From Candidatus Latescibacterota bacterium (GTDB lineage: Bacteria; Latescibacterota; UBA2968; UBA8231), in NCBI GenBank assembly GCA_003529325.1, contig DPVW01000386.1, positions 5,575 to 15,707 on the forward strand: DNA of 10,133 nt. The letters run 5' to 3'. Under the pieces are notes generated by a model, which did not search any database, was not told the origin of the DNA, and worked only from the letters and a program-made list of their open reading frames with translations. Within the stretch, counting starts at the first letter, position 1. Each line of letters starts with the position of its first letter. Position numbers and translations under genes: made by a program. Below, in pieces: positions 1 to 7,289 of this stretch.

Positions 1-20
1 GGGGGGGGGGACGCGGGGGC
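1..20. other. G-homopolymer, likely contig edge or low-quality sequence
   Basis: The first ten bases are all G and the next ten are mostly G (18 of the first 20 bases are G or C, with one A and a run of five more G). This does not look like the coding sequence that follows. A poly-G run at a sequence end is a common artefact of two-colour short-read chemistry. The translation of this stretch (glycine-rich, frame open) should not be trusted as protein. Confidence 0.6.
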
Positions 21-668
21 ATGCAGCGTTTGAATCCCCGGGGGGAAATTTACTGGACCGAGGCCGCCGAGGCCGCCGAAAAGGCCCACAAGAGCACATC
101 GGGCATTGTTTACTGCATTATGGGGGACGAACCCCCAGCGAAAATCTGGACCAACAAAAAATTAATTGCCCTGTCCAGGACGGTCCCCTTTGTGGACCTC
201 AAAGACAATGCCGGCGAGAAGATGGCGCAGTCGATAAATCTCACCGTGCGGCCCGCAGTCATTCTGACCGACCCCTATGGCAATCCGATCTGGGGCTTCG
301 CCCGCAAACTATCGGCGCAACAAATCAGCGCCGGTGTCAACGCCCTTGGGCAGGCGACGCAAGCCCTGAACGGGAAGCTGGTCCAGGACCTGGAAAAAAT
401 AAAAAAAGCCACCGACGAGCCCGACCAGCGGCGCCAGGTAATCCAGCAACTCCAGGACTTATTGCGCTACAAAGGCTATGGAGCAGTAAGCGAAGGCCAG
501 CAACTGTACGATAGCCTGTTGGCCGAAGCTCGGGTCGAACTGGATAGAGGTATGGAATTGATCGACACCGACCAGGCCGCGGCAAAGAAAGTGCTGCGCA
601 CCCTTGTTTCGCTGTATCCTGGAACCCCCATTGCCGAGATGGGAGAAAAAACGCTGCGTTCGAATTGA
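21..668 (+). CDS. thioredoxin-fold protein without CXXC, possibly 5'-truncated
   Basis: The 215-residue product has a thioredoxin-like N-terminal half (about residues 10-110): a helix with EAAEAAEKAHK, a hydrophobic strand around IVYCIM, and the hallmark hydrophobic strand containing a putative cis-proline, VRPAVIL (P78), followed by a D-P-x-G turn. The redox CXXC is absent: the only cysteine is C32, and the residues after it read IMGDEPP. The second half is charged and helical. Such proteins are normally exported, yet no signal peptide is visible. The frame stays open to the window edge, so the true N-terminus may lie upstream and ATG 21 may only be an internal Met. The stop TGA overlaps the possible TTG start of the next gene, so the three + strand genes look like one operon. 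A redox role is unlikely without the cysteines; a scaffold or assembly role is a guess. Confidence 0.7.
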   Translation: MQRLNPRGEIYWTEAAEAAEKAHKSTSGIVYCIMGDEPPAKIWTNKKLIALSRTVPFVDLKDNAGEKMAQSINLTVRPAVILTDPYGNPIWGFARKLSAQQISAGVNALGQATQALNGKLVQDLEKIKKATDEPDQRRQVIQQLQDLLRYKGYGAVSEGQQLYDSLLAEARVELDRGMELIDTDQAAAKKVLRTLVSLYPGTPIAEMGEKTLRSN

Positions 669-717
669 ACGCGGCTGAGCCAGTGCCCGGGAAGAAAGAG
701 CAAGCCCCCGCCGCAAC

Positions 718-721
718 GGAG
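718..721 (+). promoter_or_regulatory. ribosome binding site that favours the ATG 731 start
   Basis: GGAG lies 9 bases before ATG 731. No comparable site precedes the in-frame TTG at 665. The site therefore supports the internal ATG as the real start and puts a lipoprotein signal at the very N-terminus. Confidence 0.5.
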
Positions 722-730
722 TTTCACCTT

Positions 731-1699
731 ATGCTTTGCCGTCTGGTTGCCACCTCGATGGTCCTGGTAATTTTTTGGGGCTGCCTATTCTGCGGTTGTT
801 CCAAGATCAGACACCCAAATCCTGACCGCGCCGAGGCCATTGTCGTCGCCCCCATCGAGGGCATTCCCGTTCCATCTGTAGACGATACCGGGGCGCCCTA
901 CCCCGACCTGGAGGAGCTGATCCAGGAAGGCCGCGATCTCGAGTTTGCCAATCGTTTCCCAGAGGCGCTCGGCAAATACAGAGAAGCCGAGACCCTGGAT
1001 CCCGAGGAACCTGTCACCCAGTTGCACATCGGAGAATTTTACCGCCACCACGACGGCGACTGGTCGCTCGCCGAAATCAACTTCAAGAAGGTGCTGGCCA
1101 ACGAAGCGGCCAGCGACGAGGTGCGGGCACTGGCTCTCCATGGACTGGGCAAGATGGCTATCTGGAGGGGAGATTTTGCCCGGGGTTTGGATATGCTCGA
1201 GGAATCGGTAGAATTATATCCAACCCCTCTGGCGTACCGCAATCTGGCGGTGTTCTGGTTTTCCGAAGACGCCTACCACAAAGCGCGGGACTACATGGAA
1301 AAGGCCCTGGCTCTCGCCCCAGAGGCTGCCTACAACCAGGTTTTCGCTGCTACTTTTCTAGCCTATGAAGGCAAGCGAAAAGAGACTTTGGCCATCCTCG
1401 AATCCGTCCCCTTCGATCCTTCGATGTATTACAATTTTTCCGTGATCTATGCGGAACTCGGTGACGACGAGCGGGCTTTACAATACCTGCGCGATCATTT
1501 TTATACCTACGAGTACAACGACCGAGTGCGCGCCTATGAAATGCAAGAGGCTCTGACGGATTATCATTTCCGCAATCTCTATCACGATCCGCGCTTCCAG
1601 CAACTCACGGCCCGGGCGCACCGGCCACCGGGTAAGGCCTTGCCCTTCTGGGTCGATGAGTCGGTAAGGCCCTACGGCGCCGCAAAAGAGTCCCAGTGA
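731..1699 (+). CDS. TPR-repeat lipoprotein (first of a tandem pair)
   Basis: From ATG 731 the product has 322 residues. It opens with a short basic start, a hydrophobic stretch (VLVIFWGCLF) and a cysteine-rich lipobox-like end (FCGC, C23; C18 and C21 are alternatives), so it is probably a lipoprotein. The rest is helical repeats of tetratricopeptide type: EGRDLEFANRFPEALGKYRE, then ALHGLGKMAIWRGDFARGLD, then a unit beginning AYRNLAVFW, then a weaker one around YYNFSVIYAELGDDERALQYL. It ends with LYHDPRFQQLTAR, the closing DPRF motif common in bacterial TPR proteins and shared with the next gene. An upstream in-frame TTG at 665 would give 344 residues but would bury the signal sequence behind 22 polar residues. 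The stop overlaps the next start by 4 bases (GTGA), indicating translational coupling. TPRs mediate protein-protein contacts; the partner is not visible here. Confidence 0.8.
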   Translation: MLCRLVATSMVLVIFWGCLFCGCSKIRHPNPDRAEAIVVAPIEGIPVPSVDDTGAPYPDLEELIQEGRDLEFANRFPEALGKYREAETLDPEEPVTQLHIGEFYRHHDGDWSLAEINFKKVLANEAASDEVRALALHGLGKMAIWRGDFARGLDMLEESVELYPTPLAYRNLAVFWFSEDAYHKARDYMEKALALAPEAAYNQVFAATFLAYEGKRKETLAILESVPFDPSMYYNFSVIYAELGDDERALQYLRDHFYTYEYNDRVRAYEMQEALTDYHFRNLYHDPRFQQLTARAHRPPGKALPFWVDESVRPYGAAKESQ

Positions 1700-2607
1700 G
1701 AGAAGAGCCTTGCTGCCTGAGATCATCGCTGTCCGCGCTCTGGATGTTGGCCTTCCTCTGCACTGCTTTACAAACCGCGTGCAAAACGAATTTCCCACCC
1801 ATTCCCGGCGCGCCCCACGCACAGACCGACGAGCGCGAAAAAGAGTTGCCGGATGCCCTGGATAAGCTCCTTCTGGAGGGAGAAAGGGCGGAGCGAACCG
1901 GTGATGTGGCAGGCGTCGGCACGGCCTACCGCAGCGCTCGGGAACGCTTCCCCGAGTATGCTCTGGCGTGGTCCTACTACGGCGAGTACCTGCGCTTCTA
2001 TGGCGCCGATCCAGAAGCCGCTGCCCGCGCCTTTCGCCGTGCTGTCGCGGCGCCCTACACCGATAAGCGCGCCACGGCATTTGCCTGGCGCGGCCTGGCC
2101 GAAATAGCGCAGCACCAGGGGTCTGTCGACGAGGCCATCCGCTTGCTTCACAAGAGCATCGACCTCATGCCCCTGGCGGCTACCCATCGCTCCCTCAGTG
2201 CGCTGCTGGCAACCGCATACCGCGACTTCGCTGGCGCCGCCGAACACGCCTCCCTGGCTCTACAGCTGGTGCCGGACGACCCGCTGGCGTTGCTGCAATA
2301 CGCGGTCCAACTGGTGCGTTTGGGAAAACCGGTGGAGGGGCGTAGCGCTTTTGTCCGGGCTCTGGAACTGGGCGGCTGCGACGAACGGGGGCCTTCAGAA
2401 AAACCGGTGCATTGTTGCATACTCTACAACGCCGCCTGCTATTATGCCGTTGCTGGCACCAACGAGTTAGCTCTGGTCATGCTTCAAGAATTTTTTAAAA
2501 CGCCAGAGCACCGCCATATCAGCCGCGAGGACCTGGAGGCCGATCCCGATCTGGAAGGGCTCAGACAGGACCCCCGGTTTCTGGAATTAATCGATCGATT
2601 CCTCTAA
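1696..2607 (+). CDS. TPR-repeat lipoprotein (second of a tandem pair)
   Basis: The 303-residue product starts at GTG 1696, overlapping the upstream stop. ATG 1744-region starts are possible but would shorten the signal sequence. Residues 1-29 form a hydrophobic signal ending LQTAC, a loose lipobox with Gln where Leu is usual, so lipidation at C29 is likely but not certain. The body contains TPR-like helix pairs (for example AWSYYGEYLRFYGADPEAAA, AWRGLAEIAQHQGSVDEAIR, YAVQLVRLGKPVEGRSAFV). The C-terminus has the standard closing arrangement: YNAACYYAVAG, a helix, then DPDLEGLRQDPRFLELI. It shares length, lipoprotein start and DPRF ending with the gene before it, so the two look like paralogues from an old tandem duplication. 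It is the last gene of the operon; a hairpin terminator begins 5 bases after the stop. The molecular role is unknown. Confidence 0.8.
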   Translation: MREEPCCLRSSLSALWMLAFLCTALQTACKTNFPPIPGAPHAQTDEREKELPDALDKLLLEGERAERTGDVAGVGTAYRSARERFPEYALAWSYYGEYLRFYGADPEAAARAFRRAVAAPYTDKRATAFAWRGLAEIAQHQGSVDEAIRLLHKSIDLMPLAATHRSLSALLATAYRDFAGAAEHASLALQLVPDDPLALLQYAVQLVRLGKPVEGRSAFVRALELGGCDERGPSEKPVHCCILYNAACYYAVAGTNELALVMLQEFFKTPEHRHISREDLEADPDLEGLRQDPRFLELIDRFL

Positions 2608-2612
2608 CAGCC

Positions 2613-2656
2613 ACCCGGGATGAAACTACTCTTGTCCCGGGTCCTGTTCTTTAATT
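2613..2656 (+). terminator. Rho-independent terminator of the TPR operon
   Basis: A perfect 8-bp stem (ACCCGGGA at 2613-2620 with TCCCGGGT at 2635-2642) encloses a 14-base loop and is followed by a T-rich stretch with TTTAATTTTT. The T tract is on the + side only, so it should stop + strand transcription. It overlaps the last codons of the convergent minus-strand cytochrome gene; the stem encodes part of that protein's C-terminal DPGQ. Confidence 0.7.
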
Positions 2657-3114
2657 TTTCCCCAGGTCATTTTTTCGACAGCGGTAGGACGCTCGGACAG
2701 AGCACCCTGGTCGATCCAGTCTTTTATAAGCTGGATGGTTGCGGCTGATAACGGCTCACCCCCCAGGGGCATCCGCGAGCCTACGCCCTCGGCGCCTTCC
2801 AGTTTCATGGTGATCAAGCTGGCGGCGCTGGCAGCTGCAATGACGCGCGAAAAACGGCTGGAGTCGAGCTTGGACGGAACGCCGACGAGCTGGTTATAGG
2901 AGTTGCCGACGGATAAATTCAAGCCTGCGCCTGCAAATCCGCCAAATGGAAGAGTTTCTCCGGTATGGCAACCTGAAACCGAACAATTGGTGGTGAAAAT
3001 TGGCTGAATCTGGGTTTCGTAGTCGACTTGGGGCTCTTGCGCGTCTGCCAGCAAGGCCAGGCCCAAAGCCAGGTAGGCCGACCAAAAGGTCAATCGAGTT
3101 ATGGATCGTCTCAT
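2626..3114 (-). CDS. secreted mono-haem c-type cytochrome-like protein (CX4CH)
   Basis: The 162-residue product starts with a clear signal peptide: RR near the start, a hydrophobic core LALGLALLA, and probable cleavage after ADA at residue 25. Haem would attach at C44 and C49 with H50 (CSVSGCH), a CX4CH motif instead of the usual CXXCH. M115 in SRMPLGG is the likely distal iron ligand, followed by the closing helix IQLIKDWIDQGA that class I cytochrome domains use to pack against the haem. This arrangement (short exported protein, QIQPIF near the haem, RMPxGG, xIxxWIxxGA) is typical of cytochrome-c-like domains in Planctomycetes and Bacteroidota. The start is set by GAGAGG at 3126-3121, 6 bases before ATG. 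It likely acts as a periplasmic or surface electron carrier; no partner oxidoreductase is adjacent. It converges on the TPR operon. Confidence 0.82.
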   Translation of the reverse strand: MRRSITRLTFWSAYLALGLALLADAQEPQVDYETQIQPIFTTNCSVSGCHTGETLPFGGFAGAGLNLSVGNSYNQLVGVPSKLDSSRFSRVIAAASAASLITMKLEGAEGVGSRMPLGGEPLSAATIQLIKDWIDQGALSERPTAVEKMTWGKIKEQDPGQE

Positions 3115-3246
3115 TGTACACCTCTCCCGGTTATTAACTTCCTGGGCCCAACTGGACTACCCTTTGGTGAATCTGGCACTGCTCTCGGTGCGCGGTAGCC
3201 GTCCCTGCACGTCTTCAGCGCCCTGCGCGAAGGGCAAGTAATGGAG

Positions 3247-3274
3247 AATTTGGAAAATGGAAACTAAATGTCAA
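3247..3274 (-). promoter_or_regulatory. candidate sigma70-type promoter for the cytochrome gene
   Basis: On the minus strand a perfect TTGACA (3274-3269) is followed after 16 bases by CAAATT (3252-3247), which matches the TATAAT consensus at only three positions. It lies about 130 bases before the cytochrome start in a relatively A/T-rich patch. The -35 is good and the -10 is poor, so this is only a candidate. The rest of 3115-3352 shows no gene; it contains a small GCGGC/GCCGC inverted repeat at 3316-3333. Confidence 0.25.
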
Positions 3275-3352
3275 GCACGAACCCTCCTGGGCCAGAGGGC
3301 TGGCATTTACAGTAGGCGGCCTCGGGATGCCGCGGCCTTCTCAAAAGGATAA

Positions 3353-3826
3353 ATAGGATGGGACATTCCGGCGGCCGAGGAAGGCCAGTGGCAACTGCTG
3401 CTGAATCAGCAGGTGATCGATTTGCGTGACGCCGGTTCGGTGGCGGTGGAGCCCTCGGCGGTTCTGCAGGTGCGTCGCCTGGGTGCCCTGGCCTTGCCGC
3501 AGGCCTACTCGCTGGCGCAGAATTCCCCCAATCCCTTCAATCCCTCTACTACGATCCGCTACCCGTTGACGACAGCCTGGTTGGCCAACTTTGGGCTGGG
3601 CAAGTCGAAAGGCCAGTTTGTCGGTTTTGTGGACTGGGCTGGCTCTGAGGGCCCAAAGGCGGCCAGCCTTCTATCCCAACCGAAGCTGTTGGTGGACGGC
3701 GGCGGGGTCTGGGGCTCGCCGGGTAATCTATATGGCGGTATCGAGTACCATGTCTGAATCAGCAAGTTCGGTATTAGTGAAACGGACGAGTACGTGCCGC
3801 AGGCAATGGTGAAGTGGACCTTATAG
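3353..3826 (+). pseudogene. chimeric remnant: T9SS-like sorting tail fused to outer-membrane barrel C-terminus
   Basis: An open frame runs from a stop at 3350-3352 to TGA 3755-3757, and the same frame continues for 22 more codons to TAG 3824-3826. It encodes two unrelated-looking pieces. The first contains QAYSLAQNSPNPFNPSTTIR, the classic motif of C-terminal sorting/FlgD-like tails of secreted proteins, which normally sits at the very end of a protein. The second, after about base 3575, reads like the end of an outer-membrane channel (Tsx/nucleoside-channel type, from memory): GQFVGFVDWAGSEGPKA, then GSPGNLYGGIEYHV. The TGA falls after EYHV, where an aromatic residue such as Trp (TGG) would fit, and the readthrough ISKFGISETDEYVPQAMVKW looks like the missing last strands. 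GTG 3413 gives a formal 114-residue ORF, but no signal peptide or good ribosome site is present. Best read as a decayed deletion fusion. The barrel assignment is the weaker half. Confidence 0.6.
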
Positions 3827-3844
3827 GACCTTCGAAAGAAATTC

Positions 3845-4993
3845 ATGCTGATCTACCAGGGAAGTCCGGTGCGCGAGCAGTTCGATATCGCCGACGACAA
3901 GGTCTACTTGCGTGCCGCCAACATCTGCCCATGCGCCAATAGCGTCGCCGCTGCAATCGATGACTTCGTCGCCTTGTGGAGACGGGAGGGTGACGCCTGC
4001 TGGGGGCTCGCGGAGAACGCCTTTGAAGAGGGCAAAGCGCTCTTTGCCAAGCTCATCGACGCCGATGCCGGTGAGATCGCCACCATCGAAAACACCAGCA
4101 TGGGCTTGAGCATTGCTGCCAGCCTGATTGCGCCTCAGCCGGGCAGCAACGTGGTCGTTGATGAACTGACGCACCAGAGCAACGTCTACCCCTGGTTGCT
4201 GCGTCCCGAAGTCGAAGTCCGCTATGCCCATGCAGAGTCTGGCCGTGTAGCGCTGAGCGAGTTCGAAGCCCTGATCGACGATAACACCGCCGCCGTCGAT
4301 GTCTGCCACGTCACCATGGGACACGGGTTTAGGCATGACCTGGCTGGTCTCGCCGAGTTGGCCCATGAGCACGCGGCCTACCTGGTGGTCGATGCGGCGC
4401 AATCGGCGGGCGTCGTCCCGATCGACGTGGCTGCGGCTGGCGTTGACTTCTTGTCGTGCCCCACCTTCAAGTGGCTTTATGGTCCCCTGGGTGCCGGTTT
4501 TCTCTTTGTGCGTAAAGACCTCCTCAAGCTGGGACCACCGCCGCTGGTTGGCTGGATGAGCGCACGCCGACCGGCCGGCTTTGATATCCACAGCATGGAG
4601 CTGCACGATGATGCTCGCCGACTGCAGCGCGGCGTCCACAACGGCGCCGGTCTCGTAGCAGCATTGGCCGGCCTGCGCATCGTCGACGAACTCGGCCCGG
4701 AGCGCATCTGGGAGCATACACGGGTTCTTGGGCGTCAGCTCATGGTCGGCCTTGAAGAGCTCGGCCTTGCGGTGCTGACGCCCAAGAACGACAACGAGCG
4801 AGCCGGCATCGTCACCGTGAGCGTGAAGGAGGCCGCTGACTTTAACGGGGCGTTAACCAAGTTGGGCATCCTGGCCGGACAGTACCTCCCCGGTCAGATC
4901 CGCATGGATGTAGCTCTGTTCCACAACGAGGAGGATATTGAGCGAACACTCGCTACCTTCAGCAAAGTGGCGGCTTCGAGAGGAACAGCCTGA
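3845..4993 (+). CDS. class V aminotransferase-fold PLP-dependent enzyme
   Basis: The 382-residue product has the length and landmarks of the cysteine desulfurase / isopenicillin-N epimerase / kynureninase superfamily. The Schiff-base lysine is K209 in CPTFKWLYGPLGAGFLFVRK. D183 in LVVDAAQSAG should pair with the pyridine nitrogen, with Q186 next to it, and H155 lies in the preceding strand (VCHVTMGHG) that stacks on the cofactor. ENTSMGLSIAA (about residues 82-92) is the usual phosphate-binding helix start. No Cys-containing flexible loop typical of IscS-type desulfurases is evident near the C-terminus, so sulfur transfer is less likely than epimerase, lyase or transaminase chemistry; the substrate cannot be read from sequence. 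It is cytoplasmic. The ribosome site before ATG 3845 is weak (GAAAG). Its TGA abuts the ATG of the next gene with no gap, so the two are co-translated and probably act in one pathway. Confidence 0.85.
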   Translation: MLIYQGSPVREQFDIADDKVYLRAANICPCANSVAAAIDDFVALWRREGDACWGLAENAFEEGKALFAKLIDADAGEIATIENTSMGLSIAASLIAPQPGSNVVVDELTHQSNVYPWLLRPEVEVRYAHAESGRVALSEFEALIDDNTAAVDVCHVTMGHGFRHDLAGLAELAHEHAAYLVVDAAQSAGVVPIDVAAAGVDFLSCPTFKWLYGPLGAGFLFVRKDLLKLGPPPLVGWMSARRPAGFDIHSMELHDDARRLQRGVHNGAGLVAALAGLRIVDELGPERIWEHTRVLGRQLMVGLEELGLAVLTPKNDNERAGIVTVSVKEAADFNGALTKLGILAGQYLPGQIRMDVALFHNEEDIERTLATFSKVAASRGTA

Positions 4994-7252
4994 ATGGAAA
5001 CCAGAAACAAAGAGATCATCGGTTACACCGATTGTATCAGCGTCAGACCAGGCGATCGCATCCCGTTCAAGGTCAGTTGCGAGTCGCCGAGCTATCGCGC
5101 CGACATCGTTCGCCTCATTCACGGTGATCCTCACCCGCAGGGGCCTGGTCGTAAGGAGGAGGTCGTTGATACCATCAGCGCCGCTTGCCCTGGGCGCGTG
5201 CAGAACATTCATCCGGGGTCGCACGTCCGCGTTGAACCCTCCCCGATGCTCGGTGAACAGTCGTCCTCCTTTACGCTGCAGGGCTGGATCTATCCAACCC
5301 TTCCCAGGAAGGGCTTACAAGGGCTGTTGACCCACTGGGACCGTTCGCAGGAGAGCGGCTACGGACTATTCATCGGTCCCGATGGCGATGTCGTCGTCTG
5401 CATTGGTAACGGTTCCGGTTCCGTCCACCAGCTGGGCACGGGGGTCGAGTTGCAGCCTCACTGGTGGTACTTCGTCGCTGTCGTCTTCGACGCTGACGCC
5501 GGCACGGCGTGCCTGTACCAACGGTCTGTTGTGCCTTGGGCAAGCGGCACCTCGTCAGTGATGATCGAGAAGGCAGCTGAGGGTGTCGCCGTGGGAAAAC
5601 CCGCCGCTCCATTCCTCATGGCCTCTGCCTGGGATGGATCGCGGCCAGCGCTCCATTTCGACGGCAAGATCGAGAGTCCGACGCTCTTCTCCAGTGCCTT
5701 GAGTCCGGAGGAGATCGAATTCCTGCGGCGCGGCGAGATCGATTCAATCTCCACTCGACCTGTCGCCGCCTGGGACTTCTCCCTCGACATCTCTACGGCA
5801 AAGGTCTCGGACACCTCCGGAAACGAGCTTCACGGTGAGACCATCAACCATCCTGCTCGAGCGGTTACCGGGCGCAACTGGAGCGGCGATGAAATCCATT
5901 GGCTACAAGCACTGGAAGAGTACGGGGCGATCCATTTTCACCATGATGATCTGACGGATGCCTGCTGGGAGACCGATTTCGAATGGACGATTCCCCTCGA
6001 CATGCGCAGTGGCGTTTACGCCGCCCGGGTATCGAGCGCTACCGACGAGGATCGCATCCCGTTCTTTATCAGGCCCAGACAAGGGGCTCCTACAGCCGAT
6101 GTCGTCTTCCTTGCGCCGACCCTCTCTTACCTCGCCTATGCCAACGATGCCTCACTGACCGTGGCCGAAAAACGAGGTGCCGCGCCGATGTTCGTGCCCA
6201 AGGTCCATTCGCCCATGGACGAGTACATGGCCCTCAACGACATGCGCAGTCTTTACGGACGGCATATCGATGGTACCGGCGTGTACTACGCTAGCTGGCG
6301 CCGGCCGCTGACGGTGCGGCCCGACTACTACAACCGCTTTCGCGGCTACGCCCATGGACTCAGCGCTGATCTGCACTTGCTCAACTGGCTCGAGGAAAAA
6401 GGGGTAACCTATGACGTCCTCACCGACCATGACCTGCACGAAGAAGGAGTCGGCGCGCTAAAGCCCTATCGCGTGATGATGACGGGCGGCCATCCGGAAT
6501 ACTGGACCGGGCCGATGTTGAGTGCTCTGGAGGATTACCAAGCAGGAGAGGGCCGGCTCATGTACATGGGTGGCAACGGATTTTTCTGCGTCATCTCCGT
6601 GGACCCCGAGCGTCCCCACGTCGCCGAGCACCGTCGCGTCGAGACCAATGGCATGGTCTGGCAGGCACCCGCGGGCGAACACCACCACAGTACGACCGCT
6701 GAGTACGCAGGACTATGGCGGGCCCGCGGCAAACCGGCACAGAGGATCTGCGGCGTCTCGTGTACTGCGGTAGGCACTGACCAGGCGATGCCTTTCCTGC
6801 GGCAACCAGGCAGCTTTGACCCTCGAGCCGCCTTCATCTTCGAAGGCATCGCCAACGAGGAAGTCATCGGAAATTTCGGCTTGCAACAAGGTGGTGCCGG
6901 AGGCGACGAAGTAGATCGGTTTGACCACGCGCAGGGCACCCCCCCGAATGCTCTGCTGCTGGCGACCGCTTGCGGATTTTCAGACGTCTACCTGTATGTT
7001 CCCGAGGATGTCCACTACGATCAGACGTATCCCAGCGAGGCCGGAAAGAAAAGAACCCCAAAAGCGCACCCTCACGTGCGCGCTGACATGGTCTTCTACG
7101 AACTACCTGGCGGGGGTGCCGTGTTCTCGACTGCGTCGATCACCTGGTGCGGCGCCCTGTCCCATAACAACTACCAGAACAATGTCTCGCGCATAACGAA
7201 AAACGTCCTGTGCCGCTTCCTCGACGCAACCCCGTTTGAAGGCGCAGCGTGA
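4994..7252 (+). CDS. N,N-dimethylformamidase-like large subunit with LamG-type domain
   Basis: The 752-residue product matches dimethylformamidase large subunits in length and domain order. A short beta N-terminal part is followed by a LamG/concanavalin-like domain (about 90-245; FTLQGWIYPT, WWYFVAVVFD), an Ig-like stretch (about 320-370; MRSGVYAARV) and a large C-terminal domain (about 370-745). The known enzyme hydrolyses DMF to dimethylamine and formate with a mononuclear iron held by two tyrosines and one glutamate. Candidate ligands here are E502 in TGGHPEYW (H500 next to it), Y421 in RSLYGRH, and Y379 or Y382 in LSYLAYAN. E639 in GGAGGDEVDRFD is another conserved-looking acid. There is no signal peptide. 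The characterised enzyme needs a small subunit of about 130 residues, and none is visible nearby. The real substrate may be another amide. Start ATG follows the PLP gene stop directly. Confidence 0.85.
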   Translation: METRNKEIIGYTDCISVRPGDRIPFKVSCESPSYRADIVRLIHGDPHPQGPGRKEEVVDTISAACPGRVQNIHPGSHVRVEPSPMLGEQSSSFTLQGWIYPTLPRKGLQGLLTHWDRSQESGYGLFIGPDGDVVVCIGNGSGSVHQLGTGVELQPHWWYFVAVVFDADAGTACLYQRSVVPWASGTSSVMIEKAAEGVAVGKPAAPFLMASAWDGSRPALHFDGKIESPTLFSSALSPEEIEFLRRGEIDSISTRPVAAWDFSLDISTAKVSDTSGNELHGETINHPARAVTGRNWSGDEIHWLQALEEYGAIHFHHDDLTDACWETDFEWTIPLDMRSGVYAARVSSATDEDRIPFFIRPRQGAPTADVVFLAPTLSYLAYANDASLTVAEKRGAAPMFVPKVHSPMDEYMALNDMRSLYGRHIDGTGVYYASWRRPLTVRPDYYNRFRGYAHGLSADLHLLNWLEEKGVTYDVLTDHDLHEEGVGALKPYRVMMTGGHPEYWTGPMLSALEDYQAGEGRLMYMGGNGFFCVISVDPERPHVAEHRRVETNGMVWQAPAGEHHHSTTAEYAGLWRARGKPAQRICGVSCTAVGTDQAMPFLRQPGSFDPRAAFIFEGIANEEVIGNFGLQQGGAGGDEVDRFDHAQGTPPNALLLATACGFSDVYLYVPEDVHYDQTYPSEAGKKRTPKAHPHVRADMVFYELPGGGAVFSTASITWCGALSHNNYQNNVSRITKNVLCRFLDATPFEGAA

Positions 7253-7289
7253 CCAGGGTCCCCTCAAATCGCGCTTCGACAATGGGTCC

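Noticed and set aside
1478..2247. Minus-strand ORFs of 159 and 200 residues opposite the second TPR gene
   Set aside because: Compositionally odd (Arg-rich), mutually overlapping in different frames and antisense to a coherent TPR lipoprotein.
3755..3757. TGA read as Trp or selenocysteine in the chimeric remnant
   Set aside because: TGA clearly acts as a stop in several genes here (for example 4991-4993 directly before an ATG), Trp is encoded by TGG throughout, and no selenocysteine-type stem-loop is apparent after it. A nonsense mutation in a decaying gene is simpler.
3821..4717. 298-residue minus-strand ORF opposite the PLP enzyme
   Set aside because: It lies wholly antisense to a well-recognised gene, has no domain or signal, and is explained by the low stop frequency of high-GC codons on the opposite strand.
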